A DNA stretch of 64,000 nt from Trichostrongylus colubriformis (GCA_963978905.1 OZ022261.1:30749686-30813685); one strand, 5' to 3'. Shown: positions 1 to 11,601, counted from the first letter of the stretch. The notes: a model not told the origin generated them from the letters alone. Numbers and translations: made by a program.

Positions 1-203
1 CCTAGCATAGGTTGACTGGTAGTAAATTGAAGTAATAGCCTCCTAAGGCCTCATTATAGCCATCCCTGGGAAGTTACTCTCCAAACGTATTGGCGTATTG
101 GTGGGACTGTCTGAGGCATCTAGGCTCTCACTAGTGTTCCCTTCACCTCTACCTTGCTTGCTTTACTAGAGAAGAGCCCTTAAAGGACACGTGCACGGAG
201 AAA
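1..203. other. No feature seen
   Basis: I see no coding exon, RNA gene or clear repeat in this left edge. It could be intergenic or intron sequence of a gene lying outside the window. Confidence 0.4.
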
Positions 204-597
204 TGAGTTTCTCTGTCACCCATATCTTACACAGATATTTATGCTTTGTTTGCGCAAGAAGGGCCACATGCGAAGTTTTACGCGAAACAGTGAGAATCCG
301 GTTAAGATACAGCTTCTCAAAGTGATGGCCGAGGAGGCAGGGCCTCGGGTAACTGCCCGCCTCGTCGTCAGCCTCTGTTGGGGACGAATAGAGAAAATAT
401 TGCGGAAACAGTCCCGCTCTCTGTCTCCAACCGCGGCGAACGACGAGAAAGAGCTTAAGTCAGAGGCCCCGCCCCTTCGGCCGCCAATTTGAGTAGCTGT
501 ATCTTTGCCGGATTCTCACTTTTTCGCGTAAAACTTTGCATGCGGTCCTTATCAAGCAAATAAAACATAAATATACGGGTTACAGAGAAACTCGAGT
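204..597. repeat. Foldback MITE with about 115-bp inverted arms
   Basis: The left arm (about 204-325) and the right arm (about 487-597) are inverted copies. Both carry GAGTTTCTCTGT at the outer end, AAGTTTTACGCGAAA in the middle and TGAGAATCCGG further in. The spacer is GC-rich. There is no transposase, so this is a non-autonomous foldback element just upstream of the Sds3-like gene. The short frames inside it are artefacts. Confidence 0.75.
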
Positions 598-894
598 TTT
601 CCGTGACGACTCCTCAGTGTCGTCTGTTATTGATGGGGTAGGGTACTGGAGTACTGTACCGTGTCTTCCATCATCTGCTTCTCTTTTCGTGCTGGCGTAG
701 TGTCGTGAGAAAGGCAGTTCTCCATGACGAGTGGGTCCAAAAGTGTGGAACCTTTGGAATGAGGTTTAGAGATCCTCAGCAAATAGAATATTCCATATAT
801 ATATTTGTAGGAAAACAGCTGACATGTTGCTCCAGCCCCACAGTGTGTCCCGAGATGCGACTAAAAGGTTCCGCCTCCCCAAGAACCACCTCCC

Positions 895-925
895 TTCCCC
901 CCCCCCCCCCCCGCCCCCCCCCCCC
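895..925. repeat. Poly-C tract
   Basis: A run of about 30 nearly pure C ends right before the ATG at 927. It makes the 5' end of the Sds3-like gene hard to assemble, and part of the leader or first exon may be misrepresented here. Confidence 0.85.
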
Positions 926-926
926 A

Positions 927-3900
927 ATGGCTTATCCAGCAACTGGTACCTACATAAACACAGCATTCATACGGTATCCGTCTAGTGAGCAACGCATTTC
1001 TGAGTTGGAGAAGGAATTGCAGTTGGTGGAAGCTGGCACGCATCCAAAATTTCTGGAAAAACTTCGTGAATTCCAACAGAAACAAGCTGACGAATTGGAG
1101 ATGATCGATATAATGTATGAGGTTTGTATTTGTTCAACGGTTGTGGCATGGTCAAGTGAATGAAATTCCACATTAAGAGAGAGAAAGAGGCAATTGAAAG
1201 GAAGTATCTTATGGAGCATGCTGCGATTCAACGCGAACTGAAGGAGCGTGAGGACGAGTTAGTTCAGGTATGAAAAAGGAAATGCTTCAGAGTCGTTGTC
1301 ACGGTAGCGACCTGTGTGTCGTGCTCGTCGTTTTTCGTTTGGCGCTTTTCTGCTGTCGAATAGGGTGGCGTTTGTGGGCTGGGCGGGGTCTGTCAAGTGG
1401 GCAGTACATTTGCGTCGCGGGACTTGTAGCCGGGTCTCCACTTGAACTGGTCTCGTAATAATAATCCAGCTATCTATTTCTCAGCAGTTTTCATATACAT
1501 AATTGTTCTGATGGTTACCTTGGACCATTCACCACTCTCATGTTCATTATAGAGCTTTTTATCGTTTAATTTTTCAGACTCTACTACTAGAGTTGGACGA
1601 CCGGATACGATTCATTGAGGCAGAAGTCGCAGTGCTAGATGTGGCTGGGCCAGCCTGTCCAACGTTCAGCATGAACAAGAAGTGCCTCCGGAGGTGGGTT
1701 GACTATTAATCCGAAAGAGTGCTCGAGGAAAGGTCAGAGCCAAAAACGATCCCTACTGGAATTGTACCACCAGACTCGATGGAAGCTTCAACTCAACCTT
1801 CCGATTTTTCGTTTGAATTCCAGGCGACCGCATGACAATCCCACCCCAATCGAGAAAAAGAAGGCGAGGGCTGCAGCACCGCCGATAATTCACCTCTTAC
1901 CGGAGCACATTATTGCGGAAGATGTTCGATTGGTCAGTTTCTCTTTTCACCGTACCACAATTTCAGTTGTTTGATTGATTAATTGTTTGTAAAGAAAACT
2001 CTGAGCGTTCTCGAAGAAGTCATCCACAGTCATTGGAAGTAGGGCATTTCCCGTACTATAGGGAGTATTGTGAAACGTACCGTATTATGGTGGCCACCTC
2101 TTTTGTCAGTTTTAGGCCCTTAAACCTCAACCCTCCCCCACGCCGTTCACGTGGCAGAAGGAAAACCAGTAACGGAGCCGCTTCAAACCCTAAGGAGACT
2201 CCCATTGTGGTGGTGGTAGCATTGAAAGCAAAACTCGAACTCCCTTTAAACTATTCACTTTACTTTACGATTCACTTACACTTACAATTCACTTACACAT
2301 TCACTTACATTTCACTTACACTTACATACATACTCACATACGTGCTGCTGGTGCGCGTCCCGTGCCGGCGCGTCCCCGAGGAGCCCCGATTTTTGCCTCT
2401 GGGAGCAGCAGCCCATTGTGTCCCAGAGGAGCTTCTCCCCGGGCCGGGGGAATGCGTCCCGGTGTAGCCTTTGGGCGGCGAACGCGGCGAGGCTACCACG
2501 CGTTCGGCCCCGCGGACGCGGGCCGAACGCGTCCCTGTGCGCGCGCGTGTGCTTGCCACACGCCCCGCCCGCGACAACTCGTCCATTTCGGACGAGTTGT
2601 CCAGAAGAGAATGTGTGTGTGTGTGTGTGAAAGCGAAAAAAATAATCAAAAAATCAAAAAAATCCATCAAAATTCGTAAAAAATTTTAAAAATTCGTAAA
2701 AAATTTCAAAAAAATTAAAAATTAACTCCGCCCCAGACAACTCGTCCAATTCGAGACAACTCGTCCACAAGAGTGTGTGTATGTGTGTGTATGTGTGTGT
2801 GTGAAAGTGAAAAAATGAATTAAAATTCGTAAAAAGTGTGTGTGTGTGTGTAAACCTTGTAAATGTGCTGCTGGTGCGCGTCCCGTGCCGGCGCGTCCCC
2901 GAGGAGCCCCGATTTTTGCCTCTGGGAGCAGCAGCCCATTGTGTCCCAGAGGAGCTTCTCCCCGGGCCGGGGCCATACATACTCACATACATTCACTTAC
3001 AATTCACTTTACGGTACCCTTCGACGCTTTGCTACGATGTCGGTACCCTATTCTTGGCCGCATTCTGTAGCGCAATTTCAAAGGCACCGGAAGGGGCAGG
3101 AATGGAACACGTGTTGGAAACGCCACCACGTCTGCAAACGAACATCCGATTTTAGAAGGATAATGTGTAGCAAAACACGCGTTGAAAAATGCGTCTTGGG
3201 GCGCTAATGCCACAATGGCGCACTTTACCTCTATCTGTAGCTTCAGTGGCCGAATTGCCTGCTGGCTGTGGGCTGAGAAATCCGACGCCACTGTCAATTG
3301 CTGTCGCGTAGGGCGAATTAGATTTCATTTATGATGATATTAAACAAGTGAAACAACAAAAACGACAAACAAGTGAAACAATGAAAGAGAGAATAAGCTG
3401 AATAATAAGAAAAAAAAGGTGTTTCCTGTCCTGTAACCAACAAGCCAATCCGCCCGTAAAAGTCCCTCCGCCAATCACTTTCTAGAAAATCCCCTCTTAC
3501 AAGAGACGTGAATGTGCCTTCAAGGGCTGTGTGCTGGATGAATTGCATTCGCGCATGTAATGATGGTTTGCAAAGATGATGGAATATTCTTGTTTTACTA
3601 CCTCTTTTCAATCTTATTTGCTTCTGTCAATTTAGCGCGAAAAGAAAAGAATACAATTCAGTTAGTGCCGCCCGAAAGTATTCCAAGTGTGGTTCAACAT
3701 CACAAAGTCAGTTTGGATAACGGCAAACTGATCTATGAAGGCAAAACGTTGGTTTCTGTTACTGCATTGGTTGCTTTATTTGCTTATATACTGATTTTGT
3801 ATGTGTGGCTAATATGTGTGCACGGAGGTAGGGCATCGGCAAATAGCGCCGCTAATGCGCGCATGCTGTCGGATCGAAGCACATGTCCCATGTCACTCAA

Positions 3901-5885
3901 ACCACTTAAAGGAACCGGAAGGGGTCCGAAACAAGAGAAAAATGCAAAGAAATGAACATTTTGTAACGAACACAGAAGGTTAGAAGCGATAATCGGTGAA
4001 AAAACCCGGATACAAGAGCGCATCGCTGCGGTGTGTATTCGCATCCAATTTGCATCATTTCACAGACCTTCCGAGTTATTCGCTGTAGGAGACGGGCCGC
4101 GGGCCAACGTTAGTTGTAGCACCTGACTCCTAGCGCAGTGGAGTGGCCATTCCCACTACATTAGCATTCATGTAAGTACATCTAGAAATAATATAAGAAA
4201 GAACAAAGTAAAAAGTGGAAAGAAAAAGCAAATTTTTAATAGAAATATCTCATTTTGGCACCATGCCAAGGCGTCAAATTGGCGATTTTGTGCAGTAGCG
4301 GCTACTTAAACTCGTCCACACCACGTCTGTTCTACCGTAAGCCAAAATTATCCCCTTCTGGCGTCTTTAAAGGCACACCATGCGATGATCAGATTGTGGT
4401 TTCCTTTTTCAGGGCATGTAGGCCCTTGGATAACTGCTCAGGTTGCACCTTTGTTGCGGCTGCACGGTGCATCCTCAGGATGTTGTACCTGGTCGAACAG
4501 AACCAAACCACGCCCACCAATTCACACCTGGCTTTAAAAGAACAGATTTCCAATGTGCCCGTATAGAGAGAATTTTGCGATAAGAAAAGATAATTCAATG
4601 AAACAGCCATTCCGATAGGGAGGGCAGCTTCCACTTTGGAAATTCTGTTCAAGCGGACAAAAACCGTGGAAGTGCATCGTGCAGCCTCAAAAAATGTGCA
4701 GCCTGAGCTGTTACCAAGGGGTCTACTTGCCCCAAGAAAGTAAGCCACTGATCTGATTATTGCGTGGTTGCCTTTAAAGGCATTGAAAGGGGTAATTTAG
4801 GCCGATAATGGAACGGTTATCAAATATGAAAGTCGAGGTGCTTAATAGCTCGAATAAGGCCCTCTTTCCGTCATTTATTCTCAGAAGGGGCGGGTCGGGC
4901 CAAAAAAGGAGCGCGCCGGAATAAAACAAGAGGCAGCTGTTGTAGAAGATGGCTTAAAGCCCGGGGCGGGGGGCGCTCTTTTTCATCGAACATTTTGCCA
5001 CTTGTGGTTTTCTCAGACCCCTAGCTCTCATTTGCGCGACCCAAGTTTAGCAGCTCTCATTGCCCACATTACCCCTATCACTGTCTTTAGGCCTATCATC
5101 CCTCTAAAATGGCCCAGTTGATACCGAGCTCGGGCTGAATGATTAGGAACACCTACATTGGGTAACCCGTTAGCTTTCGAATTGGTCAGATCCTCATTCA
5201 AATGTCAGTAACTTTCTGAACGAAGTCATTTGTGTATGTATGGCGCATCTATCTATCAACGCCGACAGCCCATAGTGCTTATGATCGAATAGATAAAATA
5301 GAAACGTAACGCCCATTTTCTTGTGGTTCATGAGGTGGCTTGTACTATTGCGCTACACTGCTAGATCTCGCCCTTCCACGCCGAGGTGAGGTGGAACCCT
5401 AATCCCCTTCCCTCAGCTTCCTTCTACTGCTGGAGTTGTGTCCCTAGGATAGAAAGTCCGCGTCACAGCGTGCGCGTGCGAACCAGGATCGCCGTGTGTA
5501 GTCGGTTCCCAAACCGATCAGACACGGCGACTCCAGCTTGCACGACGCGTATTTCTATCCTAATGGTGACATCCTCAACTGATGACGAGCTTTCGCTGAT
5601 TTCGCAGTGCACGTTTATGTGTAGTAGCTAAATGATGGTTGCCGCACAGGAAAAATGTTCCAAAGTTTCTTTTGGATACATTCTATACGTACATTTTACT
5701 TAAAAATTTGCCTTATTTCATCTTATTTAAAAATACCACTGCTAATATTCAGGTACCAACGAGGTCAAGCGCTGGTAGTTCAAACCGAAAACTACGGCGC
5801 CTTTGCCGGAATGATCCTATCAATCTGCGAACAGTATATTCAGTTCAGATCTACTGTTCCAGGTGGAGAACTGTATGCATTATAG
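927..5885 (+). CDS. SDS3: Sds3/SUDS3-like subunit of the Sin3-HDAC corepressor complex
   Basis: Sds3 proteins hold Sin3 and HDAC together in the nucleus through a coiled coil. Exons are 927-1121, 1178-1267, 1578-1693, 1824-1932, 3662-3747 and 5753-5885; all phases close and give about 242 residues. Residues 20-120 are a charged coiled coil (QRISELEKELQ, LEKLREFQQKQADELE). They are followed by a block matching the vertebrate family (RRPHDNPTPIEKKK, then LLPEHIIAEDVRL) and by the C-terminal domain (LDNGKLIYEGKT joined to YQRGQALVVQ). The KT/Y junction uses donor GTTGGT at 3748 and aligns with the family without a gap. The introns of 1.7 and 2.0 kb are full of repeats. The N-terminus is uncertain: the acidic segment of vertebrate homologues is missing and the ATG abuts a poly-C tract. 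A further small exon near 1996 is possible. Family assignment is from memory of the vertebrate sequence. Confidence 0.85.
2260..3010. repeat. Intronic low-complexity block with a duplicated 108-bp GC-rich unit
   Basis: This lies in intron 4 of the Sds3-like gene. It starts with TTCACTTACA-type repeats (2260-2340). A GC-rich unit follows at 2342-2449 and recurs identically at 2865-2972. Between them are GT microsatellites (about 2611-2628, 2775-2802), AAAATTCGTAAAAA repeats, and a 12-bp inverted repeat GACAACTCGTCC at 2571-2600 that recurs at about 2737 and 2754. CATACATACTCACATAC occurs before unit 1 and after unit 2. Confidence 0.8.
3100..3240 (+). repeat. Partial copy of dispersed repeat R1
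   Basis: The stretch around 3167-3210 (TGTGTAGCAAAACACGCGTTGAAAAA, then GCGTCTTGGGGCGC in part) resembles the start of the R1 family seen at 43.6 and 48.4 kb. It is intronic to the Sds3-like gene. Confidence 0.4.
3930..4340 (+). repeat. Dispersed repeat family R2, copy 1
   Basis: Shares long blocks with 28555-29010 (same strand) and with 48720-49150 and 53490-53815 (opposite strand). Diagnostic blocks are GAAGCGATAATCGG, GAGACGGGCCGCGGGCCAAC and TTAGCATTCAT. No coding capacity or terminal repeat was recognised. It sits in the last intron of the Sds3-like gene. Confidence 0.75.
5443..5562. repeat. Short MITE (family A) with inverted ends
   Basis: The ends are inverted copies beginning TAGGATAGAAA with a CGCG nearby, and the centre folds as a second hairpin (ATCGCCGTGTG pairing with CACACGGCGA, allowing mismatches). 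The termini resemble those at 50.1 and 60.1 kb (TTAGGACAGAAA then CGCGTGGCC). It lies in the last intron of the Sds3-like gene. Confidence 0.6.
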
Positions 5886-7227
5886 CTTTTCAAGGCATCT
5901 TAGCCTACGGTTAACTACCAACTGATTTTTGGGCTCTTTTGAAGTTTTTTACGGATTAGTGTGGCTCGGAGTAGACCGGCTTCCGTCAGACCTTGGGGGA
6001 TAGCTGGCGACGCTATCAAGCTCAATCCCTGAAAAGGCTTGTACAAATCAAGGAGGTCCCAGACAGCTAAGGACACGCTCCCAACTGCAAGAACGATGCT
6101 GCCGGCTTGGCAGGTCGCGTCTCCCCCCGAGCCACATTGACCCTTTTTTTGATTGGGCATTGCAATATCCAATGTCTCAGTAGATGATGTGATTCCGAAA
6201 GTCGATGGAGCGATTCGCTATTTGTAAAGTTCACTGTTTTCCAGAAAAAAAAAATCCATTTCAGGCGATACACGCCAAGTGATGGCGACAATGGACGATC
6301 TAGAAAGTGGTCGAGTGATCTTACGAAAGAAAATCATATAAGATCTTGTATTATGACAATGCTACCATGACTCATTAATTATGATCTTTCCTCACCTTAG
6401 TCATATCCGGTTGCTTTTCGCAAATTCTCACGGGAATAGCTATCGCTTTACGTTTATTTACGGTCTCAAGTTGCGTGTAAATTTCTGTTCTCTTCACATT
6501 TCTTTACTTTACTTAACCTAATAACTTCCAATATTTCTATTCCAGAATCAACGCTTTACTGTGCGAATATTTACCAGAAATTCGCAATGAAACTGCAAAG
6601 TTATTCATGTTGTTGTTGGCATTTTGTGCTCTGCTTCTAGAAATTTTTGTGAACATGGTGAATAGCGTTTCGCAAATAGGCTTAGGAAAATTTGAAAGTT
6701 TGAAAAATTTGAAAATTTAACCAGAATAAGGAAAACATTCAGATGAGAAATATCAAAATGTGACGAATGGGGGAATGAATGAAGCAGTTATACTTGATCG
6801 AAAGCTACTCGTTTCGTTGACATTACCGTAATATGGAGCTAGATCTCCAGCACAGGATTAAACGCCATTTGCTACATCAAGAAAACAATATTTGATGAAA
6901 TTATGAACAGTACTGATCAATCTATCAAAAGTGACATAGCGATTAATGAAAACATGAATACATGACGAGAGCTAAAAATCACAAGGACGCTTTAGGATGA
7001 ACATATTCGGTCAAAGACAGCTGGCGCTTCTATTACAATCAATGGGAGCAACTGGAAGTGTTAGCACCATATACAGTGCTCTGCATAATGATACAGCCAC
7101 ACATAATTTGTCCTGAAACTTCCTCAAGTTTGTACACCTTCCCCTATTGTTTTTTCTCCAGGTTAATCTTTCTGATAAAAAAAAAATGGTTCAGCTATGA
7201 CGTCCCGGACGACTGCCGACATTAATG
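5886..7227. other. Intergenic, nothing recognised
   Basis: Between the end of the Sds3-like gene and the foldback element at 7.23 kb I see AT-rich sequence without convincing exons, RNA genes or repeats. The short antisense frames near 6.0-6.3 kb lack splice context. Confidence 0.5.
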
Positions 7228-7561
7228 GACATTTAGACAAATAGTGCTCACTGCCATTTCAGTGTTTCCACGGGGTTTATTTACGAAAGACATTAATGAT
7301 GAGGTGCAGCATACAAAATTGACCAGAAAAAAACCCAAGTACTGTCCAATATGTAGAAACGACCGCAAACGCATGAGATGGTGTCGTTTCGAACAGTTTT
7401 GGTGCCATAAGGGGTGGATCTCATGCGTTTGCGGTCGTTCCTACATATTGGACAGTACTTGGGTTTTTTTCCTGGCAATTTTGTATGCTGCACCTTATCA
7501 TTGATGTCTTCCGTAAATAAACTCCGTGGAAACACTGAAATGGTAGTGAGCACTATTTGTG
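7228..7561. repeat. Nearly palindromic foldback element
   Basis: Two inverted arms of about 145 bp flank a spacer of about 45 bp. Both arms start ACAAATAGTGCTCACT and contain AAACCCAAGTACTGTCC and CGCAAACGCATGAGA, with only a few differences. The open frames on both strands here mirror each other because of the palindrome and are not genes. Confidence 0.85.
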
Positions 7562-8885
7562 TTGCTGGTCGGTTACCGCGCCCCATTGACAGTCGCCCGT
7601 TCGGAACGCGGGAATTTGCGCAATTATCGGTCGGTAGAACAATCGACAGATCATTTGCGCTCGTGATTCGTCTCGTTTGTCGTTTCTCAAATTGCCGAAG
7701 TACTTTAGACTTCTCATACCACTTCGAGCCCTATTTATCTCCCTTTTGCTCTCTTCCTTCTTCAGCTAGTGACTAGATTCCACCTGGCGTCAGAGAAGAA
7801 TAACATGTGATTGCACATCTTTTGGTGCTGGTGTAGTTGGTTGTAGCACTTTGCGGTGGTCGGTGTTCGGCGCTAATTTTGTCTAGACCCTTTTCTTTCA
7901 GCTTTGACTTGTTGATTGTAGTATGGAATCTGGTAAGAAACGACAGCGCGACAATGAATGTCCTCCACCCTCTACAATTGCCCAAATTAGACAAAAATAG
8001 CGCCTGACGCCGTGCATAGTAGCCTCCGAACTACAGAAGTATAAATTACTGACATGTTACTCATATTGCATAGTAAGTGCAAATAGTAACATGAGCGAAG
8101 AATGCTGCTAAATTTGGGATTCGGTTCACAATAATGGCACCTCCCCCCTTCGGCATAGCGGTGTCTTTGGTGATCACCGATAATCGACTCATCCAGGTAG
8201 ATGTCCGGTCCGGCTACATGAACGTTGTTTTGGATTCTCGCTTTTCGCTTCTGATAGTATGTTGAAATAGGTTTAGGAACTTGAGTTGTTCTATGCGTTA
8301 TATGTTATTTTTTATTTACAATTTTTGTGCAAATTGATGATTGTGGGATAGAATGTGGTTAGAGATGACAGCGCGAATATGACCCCCTCTCTAACAAAAT
8401 TAGCGCTTCCAATCCTTCAACTTCTTATTCTTATTATTAGTTCTTAGTAGCTATTGATGGATTTGGGCTTCGAAAAGCAGCAAAAGTGTTGTTTAGATGA
8501 TCGGTCCACGTGCGTAATACCAATAGGATACTTTTCGGTACTGCTCTATAGTATGTAACCTCAACAGGATTATGCATGTATATGTGACATCTACGGTACA
8601 CTATTGATACGTCAGTCATATAGCACAATGTAATGCTTTCACTATGGTAGCAACACCCAAACCTCGTCAAGACATAAAATCGCAAACTCTCCGAATGCAA
8701 AACCAAACTTTTCTCGACCCTTGTCCCTTCATTCTTACTGCGAAGCATCAAAGGATTAGCCGTCACCTGAATCTCTGCCACCAGTTCCTTTAGCCTTCAA
8801 AATCTCGGTGCTAAGGTAGTTGGGGGCGGGGGGCGCTCATTGTCGCGCTGTCGTCTTCACTGGAAAGCGTTCCACAATCATAAAT
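7562..8885. other. Intergenic, one short open frame noted
   Basis: Mostly featureless. A 25-codon frame at 7923-8000 (starting MESGKKRQRDNEC) has a nuclear-signal-like basic run. A diverged copy of the same DNA around 8335-8405 lacks the frame, so I treat it as part of a repeat. I see no tRNA-like structure. Confidence 0.4.
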
Positions 8886-9440
8886 TTGTATACTCGAGTG
8901 TATGTTTTTGCCTAAGCCTTACTTTAAGGGAGTAGGGGCTTCCCCTAAAATAAGGCTTAGGCCAAAACTTTTTTCTATCCTTTGTTAGCCCAAGCCTTGG
9001 GGAAGGAGATTAACTTTCCTTAGGCTAAGGCGAATACGCGTAAGTGGTTGTTTAGTCTGGTTGAAGTAAATTTCTCGTTACATACTAATGGAGGAATAAT
9101 CCAAGCGTTTTTTTCAGTCAGTTAGCTGTATCCAGGCATAAAATAACCTTGGGAGTGCCTATAAGCAAGGATTGGGCGCAACTTATGCTTTTGTCGAGTG
9201 ACCCCCCCCCTAACTCCAGTAGCGCCGATTCCCTTCCCCTAGGCTTAGGCGAATACGTGTAAGTGGTTGTTTAGCCTAGTTGTAGCTAATTTTGCGTAAT
9301 TCACTAGTGGAAGAATAATTCGATCGTTTTCTCAGTTAGTTAGCTGTATCTAGGCATAAAATAACCTTAAGAGTGCCTATAAACAGAGATTGGGCGCGAT
9401 TCTTGCCTTTGTCGACTGCCTACCCCCTCCCAACTACCTT
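8886..9440. repeat. Hairpin plus tandem ~200-bp repeat
   Basis: At about 8913-8975 GCCTAAGCCTTA pairs with TAAGGCTTAGGC around a short loop. Two direct, diverged units follow (about 9022-9235 and 9240-9440), sharing GTAAGTGGTTGTTTAG, TTAGCTGTATC and AGGCATAAAATAACCTT. This is probably a degraded transposon or satellite-like duplication just upstream of the KH gene. Confidence 0.7.
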
Positions 9441-9450
9441 AACACCTACA

Positions 9451-9464
9451 CTTTTAGGGTTTCA
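9451..9464 (+). promoter_or_regulatory. Probable spliced-leader trans-splice acceptor
   Basis: CTTTTAG followed by GGTTTCA leads into the ATG at 9465, with no open frame upstream. A 3' splice site a few bases before a start codon is typical of nematode trans-splicing and supports this start for the KH gene. Confidence 0.45.
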
Positions 9465-10497
9465 ATGGCAAAAAGTCCATTTGAGTTAGCGTATGAAGCT
9501 GAGGATGATGCAAGAACATAAGAGTCTTTTGAGAGTCCTGCAACAAAACGTAAAAGGGTTGACGACGTCGACAGTAAGTTTCACATCCGTTTTTTTTTTC
9601 AAAAGTTTCGCTACTCGTTTTATTCGTTTTTCTTGCAGATCTTTCAGTGAGACTTTTGCTCTCACCACAGGAAGTGGGGGCGTTACTTGGCCCTCAAGGG
9701 GAGCGTATAAAAACAGTGAAACGTGAACATAAATGTTTCGTCAAAATAAATGATGAAACGTGCCCCGGTAAGCTTATTTCATTCATGATCGATTCATAAT
9801 ATTTGGGTGAATGCTACTGGCCATCCTTTCAGGATCTTCAGATCGAATATGCATTGTTAGAGGTGATGTTCCGAATGTAATTTCTGGAGTTGGAGCTCTA
9901 ATAAGATCAATAGCAGAGTACCGTAGTGGTGAGGTAGGTAGTTTCAGCATCTCTACATTTCATGTACTTTCTCGGCTGAAGCTTTCTGTTGAGATGGTAA
10001 AAATCTCTGTTTAGAGTGGGAACATGATGTTACTGGATGTCTTAAGAAAACGAACAGGAGATTGGCCAACTGGAATGAACCATGCAGCAACCATTTTAAA
10101 AGCGGACAAAAGGACAAACACTTGCCTGGAAATCGGGGTACAGTGATGATTTACATTGTTCGAAACACATTCATTGCTATTATTCTAGTGTTTACAGGTA
10201 CCAATCAAACACATCGGAGCTGTTATAGGCCGTAAAGGTCACGTGGTCCGAGATATTGAATGTTACAGCGCATGCAAGGTTCAGCTGTCTGGCAAAGAAG
10301 CGACGGCGGATGGCAAACGACTCATTAGGTTTGCGGTAAAAAAGTTGATATTGGAATTAAATTAATCGTAGTTCGATTTTGCCTATTTCAGAATAATCGG
10401 CACGGAAGAAAATTTGGATTTTGTGAAAATGATGGTTGAGAGGGTCGTCAATGAAGATTACATCTCCAACCTTCCATCGGCCCTCCACGATAAGTAG
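9465..10497 (+). pseudogene. Two-KH-domain RNA-binding protein, hnRNP K-like, with in-frame stop
   Basis: KH domains bind single-stranded RNA or DNA through a GxxG loop; hnRNP K relatives act in splicing and mRNA control. Exons are 9465-9573, 9639-9767, 9833-9933, 10015-10137, 10198-10328 and 10392-10497, with canonical borders and closing phases, for 232 codons. The N-terminal tail carries KRKR. KH1 lies at about residues 38-112 (LSVRLLLSPQEVGALLGPQG) and KH2 at about 154-220 (VPIKHIGAVIGRKGHVV); the GxxG loops read GPQG and GRKG. Codon 19 (9519-9521) is TAA where GAA would fit. The rest is intact, so this is either a very recent null, a base error, or translation starts elsewhere. hnRNP K usually has three KH domains; only two are here. 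Confidence 0.75.
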
Positions 10498-10859
10498 TTC
10501 TCAGTGAACCAAGTTTAGGCCTCTCTCATTCTGTGTCTCCAATCCCCAACATGTCATTTGTGTTTCGTCTTTATGCTCTTTTCTGTCTCTTTGTTTCATC
10601 TCTCTGTTTCACAGAACAGTGAATGAATTCCTCCAAAGAAATTGATTTGTAATGTCCAGTGGAGCATATTTTCCAGGGAATAATTTAGTGAACTCTGGAC
10701 GTCGTGTTTGTCACATATTGAGGGGAATATTACAGCCAGATCAGTTTTTTTATTCCTCGTTCAATTTATTCCTACCGCTATATGTTGCTAGATCCCGTTG
10801 TTTTATCGTTGTGAAATACGTGTGATACGGCACGGTTTTTCACCTTTGTTTGTTATTCT
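10498..10859. other. Downstream of KH gene, probable 3' UTR and spacer
   Basis: Pyrimidine-rich sequence without exon sense. AATAAA near 10906 could serve as a distant polyadenylation signal for the KH gene, but nothing closer was seen. Confidence 0.3.
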
Positions 10860-11010
10860 ATGCCGGATATTTTGCTGGCAACTTCTCTTCTTACATGCGT
10901 GTCATGTAATAAAGGGACAAGTGTCAAGTTTGAGTTTGCTGAAGTTCGACTAAAGTAGGAAAGTGGAGGAGCAAAATTACTTTTTTTTGGCACCCCTGTA
11001 TATTCGTGAT
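10860..11010. repeat. Fragment of dispersed repeat R4
   Basis: AAAGTGGAGGA, AAAATTACTTTTTT and the CCTGTATA stretch near 10940-11005 match the region 30565-30620. The antisense frame here (GVPKKSNFAPPL) mirrors the frame in the 30.6 kb copy (YTGGTKKVIFF), so the frame comes from the repeat. Confidence 0.5.
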
Positions 11011-11601
11011 CAGCACCCAAATAACTCCCCTCATCGAAACTACTGCGAAATATTTTTTGATCGATTCTTGGTGTCTGTGGTAGTGATTGTTGAGTAGTGC
11101 CGATTCGCGACATTTGTGTTTGAGTTCTTCTATAAGTTGACGAATTTACCATACCTTTGGTATTTTTGTCATCCGAGAAATGACGAAAAATGCTGGAAAG
11201 CTGACGAAGGAGGTCAGTGTGTCGTCAAAGGAAGCTAAGGGATAGTGCGGGTGCAGATAATGATAGTGCAGAAGGTTTGGGCCTATTATTCCTCCATAGA
11301 GGTCTCGTTTGCACTTGACGAACTGCATTCATAGTCATCTGCTTTGCGCCTCGTTGACACCACTTTCACCGAGGGACATTCACATTTTGTGGTCGATAAC
11401 GCATTCCCCTCTTCTTTTGGTGACAAGCAATGGGTGGAATTCCCAAGGTGGGCGGGATCCTCCTAGAAGTGCCTTTCAGATTTTTGCATCTCCATTTTAA
11501 TATTTCTTTCTGCTAACAGTCGCTAACAGATTTGGTTAGTCTTTAAAGAGGGTAGCATGTAATATTCCCACCCTTTCATTTTACTGTCTTCTGCGTATCT
11601 T

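Noticed and set aside
2264..3207. Several 70-120-codon frames in the Sds3-like gene intron
   Set aside because: They are translations of GC-rich duplicated units, TTCACTTACA repeats and GT tracts.
7244..7586. Cys-containing frames on both strands (CPICRNDRKRMR)
   Set aside because: The same peptide appears on both strands because the DNA is a palindrome; no splice or start context.
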